64,000 nt of DNA from Sphagnum compactum (lineage: Eukaryota > Bryophyta > Sphagnopsida > Sphagnales). The translations under genes were made by a program, and so were the position numbers. Location of the stretch: NCBI GenBank assembly GCA_965153455.1, contig OZ234501.1, positions 7,750,001-7,814,000 of the forward strand, in the 5' to 3' direction. A model generated the notes under the pieces. It was not told the origin of the DNA, did no database searches, and worked only from the letters and a program-made list of their open reading frames with translations. Positions 12,501 through 23,346 of the stretch are shown piece by piece. The number at the start of each line of letters is the position of its first letter. Position 1 is the first letter of the stretch.

Positions 12501-15500
12501 TAATGGTTCAACTAAAATGAATTCAAATTGAATTGAAAAAAATGGAGCACAAATGGTGCATAAGGTATTGAAAATATGCTTGTGACTGTGGTGTTGCAAA
12601 AATTGAACTCTAAAAAGACATGGACATAAGAAAACACCTTTCCATTCATTTTTATTTGTTATAAAAAAAGATGACTTATGGAACCTAAAGTTGCTCTACT
12701 TAAACCAAGTCTAATGAATTGTTGTCATTAGAATTAACTTAAAAGTTATGTTGTATAAACCATGACAATTCTTTTGAATTTCATGACAAACTAGTTCAAA
12801 GTGCCAAACATATACTTCCAATAAAACCACAAAGAAGCTTGGGAAACAAAAATGTGACAAAATCATTTTCTATTGCAATATTTGTGGTTCTATTCAATCA
12901 CTAGTTTACACAATATTTGCAAAATGCATTTTGTTAATATATATTTTGTAATAAGTTTTGTAGCCTCATGTGAAAAAAAGTAGTTGATAAAGTAATTAGC
13001 ATTCGATCATTGTTGTTTAGGAAACATGTTTCAATCTTGGTGTGTTGAACACTTCAAGTAATTCACTTCATTTTCAATAACAACTTAAAAAAATTTAACC
13101 AGTAGCTTCATATTTGGATAACAAAAAATGGTTTGATGTTTGATCATATATGGAGAAAAGGTAATGAATTATTTCCATGTGTATTACAAGCTACCTACCT
13201 AAACTATAATAAACTTATACACATTGCATTTGAGTTTCCTAGCAACCTACTCACAATCAATAAAACACCACAATGATTTGTATTTGTTTAACCACACAAA
13301 TATATCATATAATTTTTCATAATTTTGTTTATAGCATAAAAAGACAACTGCAATTCATGATTCTCATCATCTTGTTAATCAATACCGTAGTAACTTTTTA
13401 GGTTCAGCACAATAATGCCAAATAATTAATATAATTTGAAGTTTTTGTTTTGGCACCACAATTTTTTATTTTGAAAATTTTGACATATAATGATTAAATA
13501 CAATAAAATCAAATTTACTCTCCAAAAGTATTTGTTGTACTTTAGGTTAGACTAGTTAAAGACAATATGGGTTTAGTGGGGAGGGTGTTGGTTCGAATCC
13601 GCGCCTTTACTAATTATTGAAGTTTTTTAACATAAATATCTTTAAAAAATTTTTTTTGACAAAATTGAAAAATATATAATTAGTGCCGAATTTGAAAAGG
13701 TAGTACGATATAAAGACCTACGGCCTAAACTAAGTTCATGAAAAATAATGAAATCCCAATCCTTTGAACCCTTATCATCATGGCATATTAAATCCCCAAT
13801 GACCCATGTTGTCTATGGCATTGAATGGGCGTGGCAACCTTAAAAATAACAAAGTTAATCCTTCCATTTATTTTGACAAGAAGGACATGGGTTAATGGTT
13901 GCAATAGAAACATTTTATCAATGGTGGTCACTGAGTTGATTCTTATGTTTCCACATTAATGCCTAAATATTCACAATATTTTCTTGGAAACCTAATATGT
14001 GATTTCCAAAAAAATTAAAGATAGAAGCCAAGTGTTAAAGACAATACAAACATACAATTTGGAAGAAAATATATGGATTTGATAACTAAATAATTCAACA
14101 ATGAACTAAAATTATATTATATTATTGTTTGAATAAAACATGATGCAAGTTAAGCACGAGATAAACTAGGAATATATGGGTCATAACTTGTGTTGAGAAG
14201 TTTGAAGGTGGTGCCCTTAGGCCTTTTATTTATATTAAAAGTTCACCAACCATGTCTTTTAAAAATTTATTCCTTTTTTTCATAAACTTCCATCAATTAC
14301 ATCTTTTAAAATTTTGTATGAATCATTTTTAGAAGAAACTTCTTATAATTATTTTAGAATAGATAAATATATCCTTATAAATATATCTATTAATTAATTT
14401 TTAAAAACTTATTTTAATGCTTTAAAAAAATGCATATTCTTCAATGATATTTTTAAAAAATTTAAAAACTTTTAAACATATTATTCAAAAAAAATTTCTA
14501 GTATGTTTAATGTCGATGACACCAAGATGTTTTATTCCTAATAATGAAAGAAATTATTTTTCACAATGGGAGGATTAACCTTTAATATTGTAAACTTTAA
14601 ATAGTTCAACAACAAGGTTTTTAATATAAAAAAATCATTTATTCTTTAATTTAAAAAATAAATAAATAATGAAATTATTTTATTTAACAATCTTTTTCAA
14701 ATTTTCAACTTGATAGTAGGTATTTTTCAAAATATTCAACAAATCCGAAAGTAATTAATACATACATAACCAACATAGGTACCAGGGTATTAAGGTATCA
14801 ATTAAAATTGTTGGGTGCTTAGGTGCACCACATTCATAATAACACCCTTGGGATTATACAAATCCACACCATCAAACATTTGTTAAATATTTAAACATTC
14901 CATTTAAGTCATTATTGTTGATTGAATGTTATGTATTATGGAATGGGTTTGGTAGGGTAAATAATCATTCTATTAGGTGGTAATGGATTTTGTTCAATCT
15001 TGTTTGACAATGTAACAAATCTTTTAGCTAAATATTCCAATTTCAAACACATATTTCAATTGTTGGTTCATAAGCGAACTCAAAGTCAATTCATGCTTAG
15101 GAACACATGTGCAACTACATGAATAAATGAACGTAGTCTTTGGAAATATTTAGAAGCTTTGTTATGTGCCTATTCCAACATTTATTCATCCATAAATACA
15201 ATAGTTCTTGCAACCACCATGAGTAACACAAAAATTTCTAATTAAAAATTTGCAAGAACTTAATCACCAATCTTTTACAATTAAACTCTAAAAGCTATTG
15301 GAAATTGCAAACTTTTAAGAACATGTGACTAGCACTAGCTCGAAAACTTAGATTAAAACAACATTGCATCATTTTTACCAATTTAGCCAATAAAAAAATA
15401 GGAGAATGCCTTTCTTGAATCAACTTTATACCTACTAAACTTTGTTCACATTCCTCTTCCACTTGTGGTCCTTGTCACGAACTCACTCAACATGTTGCAA

Positions 15501-17050
15501 TGCCAATGTTGCATCTTTGATCTCCTTTGCAAGCTCGCTAGACATGGATTTGTTACATTCAATGAACTAAAATTTGTCACAAATGGTTGATTTGATAAAT
15601 TTAAGCATTGAACATCAAAATCTACCTTGTTCATTATAACTTCAAAAGCCATCACCCCCTTCAAAAGCCAAACAAAACTATTTTTTAAGGAAGTACCAAA
15701 ACTAGTTATAGCTTCATGAACATCATACGCACCACATCAAATGAATTGTCAGCTAAATTTCTAATATGGTGCATTTGATGTTTAGGGTTTTTTTTGCAAC
15801 TAAAAGATTAATAGAAGTTTTTGTTTGTTTCTTCATTAGAATGGGCAAATGGGGATCAAGCTATATGAAGACCTTCATATGAAATAGTCATTTCGATTTT
15901 CATAGTGGGAAAGAATAATTTTGAAAACATATTGTAAGCAATTCCAAACACAAGTCCTAGTATAATGGATGTTCCAATGACCCAAATAATGGCTCCACAT
16001 GCTAATTGTATCCACATATTGCAATGCCGAGTGGACTCAAACAACATTACAATGCCACCAAATCTCCATGATCCATTGTGTCACAACATGATCCAAAGAC
16101 ATAGAATTCTCCGCCCCCTTCATCATCATCACCAAGGCACTATTGTTTACACCAAATTATTTCTACTAGTAATAAAGCATGATTGTTCATATCTTATTGA
16201 AGGTATCTAGAAGAAACTCACCCACATACCATAAAACCCAACTCCAATAATCATGTAAAAATGAACAACCTTAGAATGAAGTTTGGGCATGTACAAACAC
16301 ATGTCGCTAGAAAGTTATGGTAGTAGAACTTAACCTAATGATGATGTTGGTCATGAAAAACAAAATAAAATTGGCACAACACAAGGGTCCAAGCGAAAAA
16401 CAAAATCATAAAGCTTTGCTTTCAACTTTCTAAACAAAATGTTTTGTTTTGGTGGCTTTTGAATGCCATGCTTACTTTTTACAACTTTCCCTTGGATTTA
16501 GAACTTCATTTGGATCTATACACAACAAATGAATGTAGTTGATGCCAAGGAATGCTTCATTTTGCAAGTGTAAACATAAAAATACATAGAAGCTTCAAGT
16601 CTCAAAATCTCATTTGAGATCTCAAATACGGACAACCAACATGGCGTCGACAAGGGTTGTGCATTTTTGCAAACACCATAACTTGCTACCTCCTCAAAAA
16701 GGTTGTAAGAAGGTTGTAATAGAGAGTGCTTGAATAAGACATAGAACCAAAGTCACTAATAATAATGAAAGGGCTCCATGAACCCATTTGTCAATTGTTT
16801 TTCCACAAATGGTATAGCCCACCACATGCATTTCTACCTTCTATTGAAATTTTTTTTGGGTCAAAATTATTGAAATAATTAATTAGGAGAGGATTAATAT
16901 CTATAGTGTAATAATACCTAGCAAACTTCAAAGTGGATTAAAGAATTAGACCATCTTGAAATTAAACATTTAGAATATTCAAAGTGATGAACATAATGAA
17001 TTGATGAATGGAGAAATATAAAAATCTCTTGGATGAATTTTTTTTCCCTT
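9578..17050. other. Long AT-rich intergenic region, no gene recognised
   Basis: About 7.5 kb of AT-rich DNA. Reading frames are short, broken and on both strands, and I could not link any by splice sites to a known family. A tRNA-like promoter motif near 13590 is listed separately. Frames at 15446-16210 encode nothing I recognise. Old, heavily mutated mobile elements are likely but cannot be classified by eye. Confidence 0.5.
13562..13612 (+). repeat. tRNA-like B-box motif, possible SINE or tRNA-pseudogene relic
   Basis: The string GGTTCGAATCC at 13590-13600 is a perfect match to the RNA polymerase III B-box (tRNA T-arm). It is preceded by GGGTTTAGTGGGG, which loosely recalls an A-box. No acceptor stem or anticodon arm can be folded, so this is not an intact tRNA gene. 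Confidence 0.35.
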
Positions 17051-17956
17051 CTTTTTGTCGGGGGAGGTTAGAGGACCCCCCCCCCCCAAATCCAAAATTG
17101 TGGCTACTTCTCTTGCCATCATGAGTGTTCGGTTACCAGCTCATGTTTCAATCTGTTCGGTGCACAAGACTCCTAAGAGCAGACGAGGTTGGTTTCAATA
17201 TTCAATGGTGTTAGATGGAGGTAGTTTTCAATTTGACGGACTATAAAAATTAAGATTCCTGGAGTTTATCGTCCCGTAAATTATTTATTAAAAGAAAAAT
17301 CTATTCTTGTGGACTCAAAATTTATGAATCACATTTCCAACCATTTAATCCGGAGCGTCGATCATGGAAAAAAAAAATGCGGCTTAGGATTAAAAAGCCC
17401 GGAATAATAATAACAATAATAATAATATCCCAATGGGGATTTAATATATGTGTCACCGCGTAAAACCAACCGCGGTGAACTGCGCGGTCGTCTCGCACAG
17501 TTTGCTCCATCGGCTCCTCCTGCGACGCCGGTACCGCATTCCTTCCGCCCGTTCCCTCCCCCGCGATCCTCGCATTTTCCCTCCTTCCTTGCTCGCAAGC
17601 GACAGCAAGATCATCCTCACCAGGTATGGATCTGTGCCACTACGAAGTTTTCTAGTTTTTGCTTCTGATTTGAGGTCTGTTTTGATGCGTTTCGTTTTTT
17701 CTTTTTTTGGAGAAAAAAGCACGGTTCTGGCTTCACAATGCCGTCTGTTTGTCGGTGCTTTCTTTGTCGCTTGTAAGTGGAGATCTTCTTTAGTCCAAGT
17801 TAAGAGCTTCCAAACTGGCTCTGTTCTCTTTTGGTGTCCATTGGAACATGAATGTGCTGCTTGTTTTTTTGGTTTTTTTTCCTCTGGTCAATTTGGATGC
17901 ACTCCTTGTTTTAATGTTTTGGATCATGAGTACCATGACGGTTCTTGGCTGTAGAG

Positions 17957-17993
<37 letters not shown>

Positions 17994-18393
17994 AATTACG
18001 CCATCTTCGCTGCTGGATGGCGAAATCTGTTATCAGCAATTCCTATGATATACTCTCCACAACAGTGTTATTAATACTGTCGGGAATCTTATGTTTAACT
18101 ACTGTTCCGACTATCCCTCAGCCCCGTGCATTTTTCCATTTGCTGTTGTGTTCTGAAAGATTTTGCTGAAGACTTTTCGTACAGAACTTTGCAGATTTTT
18201 TCCTGGAATTTGAGGAAAGTCCTAGTTGTGATGGTTTGAGAGATGTGCAAAGAACCATTTACTATGGCTCTCCTTCTAGTGTGGCACTTTCTTGCTGGGA
18301 AATGGAAGAAGTTTTTTTGTTATTTTGGTGACTTGAAGCCTCCTCTGTATTACGATCAGGGTGCAACAGACCAATCTGTCTTTGTGGCTTGTA
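17051..18393 (+). promoter_or_regulatory. Promoter, first non-coding exon and leader intron of the pyrophosphatase gene
   Basis: GC content rises around 17450-17620, as in a CpG-rich plant promoter or first exon. A good donor (CACCAG followed by GTATGG) ends a probable non-coding exon at 17623. An acceptor (GATCAG) at 18359 opens the exon that carries the start codon. This implies a leader intron of about 736 nt containing a (CT)n run. Leader introns often raise expression of plant housekeeping genes. The transcription start is not visible. Confidence 0.55.
17959..17989. repeat. (CT)n microsatellite in the leader intron
   Basis: About 15 uninterrupted CT dinucleotides, preceded by GAGAG. It lies inside the inferred leader intron of the pyrophosphatase gene. 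Confidence 0.95.
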
Positions 18394-21300
18394 ATGACTA
18401 CTAAAGGGCCTGCACCAACAGCTACAGCAAAACTGCCACCACGCAGTGGTCGCCTCAGCAGTGAGATCCTTGCAAAAATGGATCGTCGCTCAGTTGCAGC
18501 ACATCCATGGCACGATCTTGAAATTGGTAATTATTCTCTGCTACTTCAGCAGCTGACAGGGGTCCCATATCAGCTCTTCTGATGTTCTGGGCGTTGTGAA
18601 GCCTGCAGATGCTTATGCACTCCAGGATATTTTGTTAGCTTTGTGGGACATCTTTAGCTAGATGTGGCCAGAGTCATGGGGAGCTTCATCATGAGCAAAA
18701 AAACCTGCCTTCCTTTTTCCTTCTGCATTCTGATAGAGGATGTGGTGAAGCTAGTCTTACATCTTTCCCACTGAGTATTGCTACCGGCATCCTCAGCTGA
18801 TCTGCTTTCTGGTTTGCATGTGGTGCAGGACCAGATGCACCAGCAGTTTTCAATTGTGTAAGAACTCAGGCGCATCCTTTATTCAACAACTTTGAACTCG
18901 CATTTTCAATGTACTTGGAGCACTCCTGAGAATATCTGTTATTTGCAACCAAACAGCGGGTTGGAAGGATCTTGCAGTGTTTTTGAAGCATAAGACAGCA
19001 GCTTATGACTAGGTCTTGCTGTTGCACTCTCAGGTGGTAGAGATTGGAAAGGGGAGCAAAGTGAAGTATGAGCTTGATAAGAAGAGTGGACTCATCAAGG
19101 TATGTTGTACTTAAGCACTGTGAAACCAACAGAGAACTGAGCAAGAAAACTGATTTGCATTTCTTTGACTTCCTCAGATGAGTTTATTGACTTGTTTGTG
19201 TCCATTGTTTGAGCTATTTGTATGTCAGGTTGACCGTATTTTATACTCCTCAGTAGTCTACCCCCACAACTATGGCTTCATTCCTCGAACCCTGTGTGAG
19301 GACAATGATCCTATTGATGTCCTTGTCATCATGCAGGTTACACATCCCCTGCCACTCTCATTGTCAATATGATAAAAGTTTTGGTACTGTTGATCGTTAT
19401 TAGGATTGACATATAATGAACTCCAGAGCTGTGTGCTGTCTGTTTGTTGCTACTACCAGAAATCAAATTGGAGTAACTCATGGGCTGCCTTTGTGTTGTG
19501 GCTTGTTTTGTTATATCATTGATGAATGTGCATACTGCACTCTTTTTTATGAAAGCAGGAACCTGTTCTTCCTGGATGTTTTCTTCGTGCAAGGGCAATT
19601 GGACTTATGCCCATGATTGATCAGGTCAAGAGCTTTTCTATTCATGGATCTCATGTTAATGTTCTCTGTTTGAACTTGTTTGACGTGGGTTATTTCTCCA
19701 TGCATGTTGATCTCACATGTAGTCTCCTTCCTTTGGACTGATTGACAGGGTGAGAAAGATGACAAAATCATTGCCGTTTGTGCTGATGATCCTGAGTACC
19801 GTCATTACACAGACATTAAGGAGCTTCCACCTCACCGACTTGCAGAAATTCGTCGATTCTTTGAGGATTGTATCCTCTCTCCCTCTTTGAAACTGAACTG
19901 TTCACTTGTGGCTGATGGAATAGAAAAGTCAGCAGTTGGGACCTGTGAATGGCACAACTCTATCTGGTACAAGGTCTAATTTGCACATGTGATTTACTTT
20001 CACATTCTCTTTTCAGGTTTTCTGTTTCTCTCAGTCTGTCTGTAGCTCTTCATACACAATGTGTATGCTTGTATCGAATTGTGGGTCGTTAACACTTTAT
20101 GCAGACAAGAAAAATGAGAACAAGGAGGTTGCTGTGGATGATTTTCTTGGCGCTGAAAGTGCTGTTAAAGCCATAGGCCACTCCATGTAAGTTCTGAACC
20201 TTTTCTACTGACTAGAATGATTTGTTACCATCTATGTTGCTTTGTTCTACTGCAAAAGTTATGATGACATTAGACATCTTGTCTAACCCACAGACACATT
20301 TTAGATGGGGTTTGGGATCAGCTCTTTTCACAGTTGCTGTTCAACGGCGCTGGGAAATTGTGGATAAGAGTGTACGTGATGTCCACAAACTGTTTGCAAA
20401 CTGTTTGTGGTGTAAAAATGACGGGGCTGCTATTTGTGAGTGATGTTTGGGAGTAGACTTTGTACTGAAAAAATCAGGAGTTGATGACAAGAGACCCCTG
20501 TGTTGTTTGTGTCTATGTCCTGACTGAGATTGCAATGGTGGAAAATGATTTTGAAGACACTAGTCCTTGGAAAAAGCTGTTGCTATAAGGGTTGTTGGGA
20601 GGGAAATTTTTTTCTGTGAATTGTTGGTGAAATGTTGGACTAATGTGATCAACCTATACATCTGAGGGATGTAAGGAGTACAAGTATATGTCATTAGGTG
20701 ATGAGAGGACCTGTAGAGGATGTGTTCTGAATTGAGGATGTTGGTTGATAAATTGGGAAATTGTATTGATTGCAGCATACCAAGAACTTGAATCACCATG
20801 ATGGTCATGATAAAAAGGCCTTGTGGTAGATTTGTAAAGTGTTAAGGGTGACAGTAATGTCCTCAAGGGAGAAAAATTGTGAAGACTTCGTTCTTTACAG
20901 CCTTAGTAAATTGGACTAGGTTGCTGAGGGCTATAACCAGCCCGTTCTGTTTCCTGTAATTTAAGAACCAAATGGTAAGAGGGGTGATAGCATTGGCAAT
21001 TGTGGTGAAGAAACCCTATATGTGAGGTCATTGCTCTGTTTTGGAGCACTGAAATGAGTCCACCACTCATCAGATCATCTCATGGTCAATTTGTGCAAGA
21101 ATATCAAGATCTTGATTATCACCTATCTACCTAGTGATCTGGGCAAATTATTTGTTCTTGTTAACAACCACCTTGAAGGTATGCTTGAGATGAAAAGGAA
21201 ATTGCCCACATATGCCAAGGTTGGAACTCTGAGACTGAAATGAGGATTTTCCTTCTGATACGTTGAAATGAGTCATTGTAGTCGTGGTGGTGCTGTTGAA

Positions 21301-21636
21301 CAACTGTTGGGGAAGAAGGGGGAAAGTGGTGTGAGGAAGTGACAAGTATTCTCCCTTGCTACATTTGTTTGGAGTGGAGGTACAGGGATACATGTTTTCA
21401 TGTGTGTTGGAAAGGTTTTCTAGAAGAAATCTGTAAAGCTTGGAAGTGAAAAAGACTTGCTGCTGGAGTGAGTCCCCAGTTATTCACTTCCACTTCCTGA
21501 TTGTAAATGCTCCTCCTCAAACTGAACTAGGCCTGGTTTCCTACCATATGTATCATTTCATTTTATCTTCTGATGTTGCACTGCTTGTTTCAGGGACCTC
21601 TATGCCTCATACATTGTGGAGACCTTGAGACAGTAG
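18394..21636 (+). CDS. PPA: Soluble inorganic pyrophosphatase (family I)
   Basis: Hydrolyses pyrophosphate to two phosphates, a Mg-dependent housekeeping reaction that pulls biosynthesis forward. Eight coding exons join in phase: 18394-18526, 18829-18857, 19034-19099, 19229-19336, 19559-19624, 19749-19869, 20105-20186, 21594-21636. They give 215 residues, the usual size of plant PPA proteins. Motifs in order: [53 protein letters not shown] (the metal-binding family signature), [37 protein letters not shown] and a [14 protein letters not shown] end. There is no transit peptide, so it is probably cytosolic. The last exon has only 14 codons plus stop and is separated by a 1.4-kb intron. The start is the first ATG of the exon that opens at 18360. 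Identification is firm; which PPA paralogue it is cannot be told. Confidence 0.96.
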
Positions 21637-22384
21637 GCTTGAAAATCTGGCAGACATTTCAAGTAGGGCCGTGACATTAGCATATATATCCAATTTCTAA
21701 GCTACTCAACAGGTTTCTTCCATGTTGTTGAGTAGACACTTAGCTAATGGTTGTCCATCTTTCACTACTTCATCTCGGTCTCCATGAATTTATTTTAGGT
21801 ATCAGTGCAAAACTCTCCTAATTTATAAGAGTAAAAGAAGGCAAATACTGTCTTTGATTGGATGCGAGGCCATCAACATACATGTGTCCACTTGTGTTTG
21901 AAGGTGGAGAGCCTGATGAGCATGGTCCTTGAAGTACTTCTGGGTGAAGGAGTAAATCTGTTTTACAAATCAGGTGTTGCAGGTCTGGTGAGCTTGTATG
22001 TTGCATTATTTTCTTCTAGGACCTAGGTACTACATAACCAAAGACTCCTAAGGCTCTTGATGAACATGTGTACTCTTGCTCAGGTATTCACCGCAGAATA
22101 TTGGTGTTCTGTACTTGTTTGTTGTTGCAACTCAGTTCAATGTGGACAAGGTTCAAACTTTTTTGCGTTTGTTGGATTTATTTTTAAGGATTAATCCAGC
22201 TTACTAATCAAAGCGTGAAATCCATTCAATACTCTCTTAATTTTTTGTAACTTGTTTGAACAGAGGCTTATCCCATAATTTGACCACCAGCATATCTTGT
22301 GTAAACTAACATCAAGTGGCTGCTGTAACCTTCACTTTCAGGTTGGTGCTTGCTTCAGACACCAAAGAAAATCATTGCAAAGTA
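21637..22384. other. 3' flank of the pyrophosphatase gene
   Basis: Non-coding sequence expected to contain the 3' UTR. No clear polyadenylation signal or further exon was recognised. It leads directly into the 106-bp minisatellite. Confidence 0.45.
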
Positions 22385-23110
22385 TGTTTCAAAACTTCAA
22401 AAACAATTGAAAACATTTCCAGAAAAGATGTGACAAACTCTGAGTAACAGTCTTGAATGATCCTTTTGAAGTTCAGGAATGGAATATTTGAACTGTGAAA
22501 AAGCCAATTGAAAACCATTTCCAGAAAAGATGTGACAATCTTTGAGTACTACTAACATCTTCAAATGATCCCCTTTGAAGTTTGGGTGAGTAACCATTGA
22601 ACTGCCAAAACCAGTTGAAAACATTTCCAGAAAAGAGGTAACAAACTTTGACTACTACTAACATCCTCAAATGATCCTTTTGAAGTTTGGGCAAGTAACC
22701 ATCAAACTGCCAAAACCAGTTGAAAACATTCCCAGAAAAGATGTGACAAACTTTTGAGTACTACTAACATCCTCAAATGATCCTTTTGAAGTTTGGACAA
22801 GTAACCATCGAACTGCCAAAACCAGTTGAAAACATTCCCAGAAAAGATGTGACAAACTTTTGAGTACTACTAACATCCGCAAATGATCCTTTTGAAGTTT
22901 GGGCAAGTAACCATCAAACTGCCAAAACCAGTTGAAAAAATTCCCAGAAAAGATGTGACAAACTTTTGAGTACTACTAACATCCCCAAATGATCCTTTTG
23001 AAGTTCAGGCAAGTAACCATTGAACTGCAAAAAACATTTGAAAACATTTCCAGAAAAAGATGTGACAAACTTTTGAGTATTGTTCTCAAATGATCCTTTT
23101 GAAGGTGCAC
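22385..23110. repeat. 106-bp minisatellite, about 7 copies
   Basis: The anchor CCTTTTGAAG recurs at about 22462, 22571, 22677, 22782, 22888, 22994 and 23096, giving spacings of 102-109 bp. Each unit also carries AACTGCCAAAACCAGTTGAA, CCAGAAAAGATGTGACAAAC and GAGTACTACTAACATCC. The central copies are nearly identical and the outer ones diverged. The period is not a multiple of three, so the long minus-strand frames here are by-products of the repeat. Confidence 0.95.
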
Positions 23111-23346
23111 TTGAAAAACTCTAAAGGGTGTTCTACGACCTGAGCAAAAAGAGGAAGAAGAAAAAAATTTGTGTCTAAGCAGCCATAGAGGAATCAAGCT
23201 CCTGGTTTTAGGGTTTCTAAAGTCATGGGATCAACCTGTGCTTGATGTACAGGAACACATTCACAGGTTCCGAGATAAACAATGCAGAAGGTGGGGGGGG
23301 GGGGAAAACTGATTTTGACAGAGCCGCAAAATTATGTTTTACAAAC

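Noticed and set aside
15446-16210. Frames of 60-80 codons on both strands, one hydrophobic
   Set aside because: No start context, no splice partners and no family resemblance; typical of AT-rich chance frames or very old repeats.
17055-17246. 63-codon plus-strand frame before the pyrophosphatase gene
   Set aside because: It starts at a non-ATG codon beside a poly-C run, lies in the promoter area and has no recognisable domain.
22397-23197. Several minus-strand frames of 73-79 codons with repeated peptides
   Set aside because: They arise from the 106-bp minisatellite. The period is not a multiple of three, so the frame changes at each unit, and no start context or domain supports a protein.
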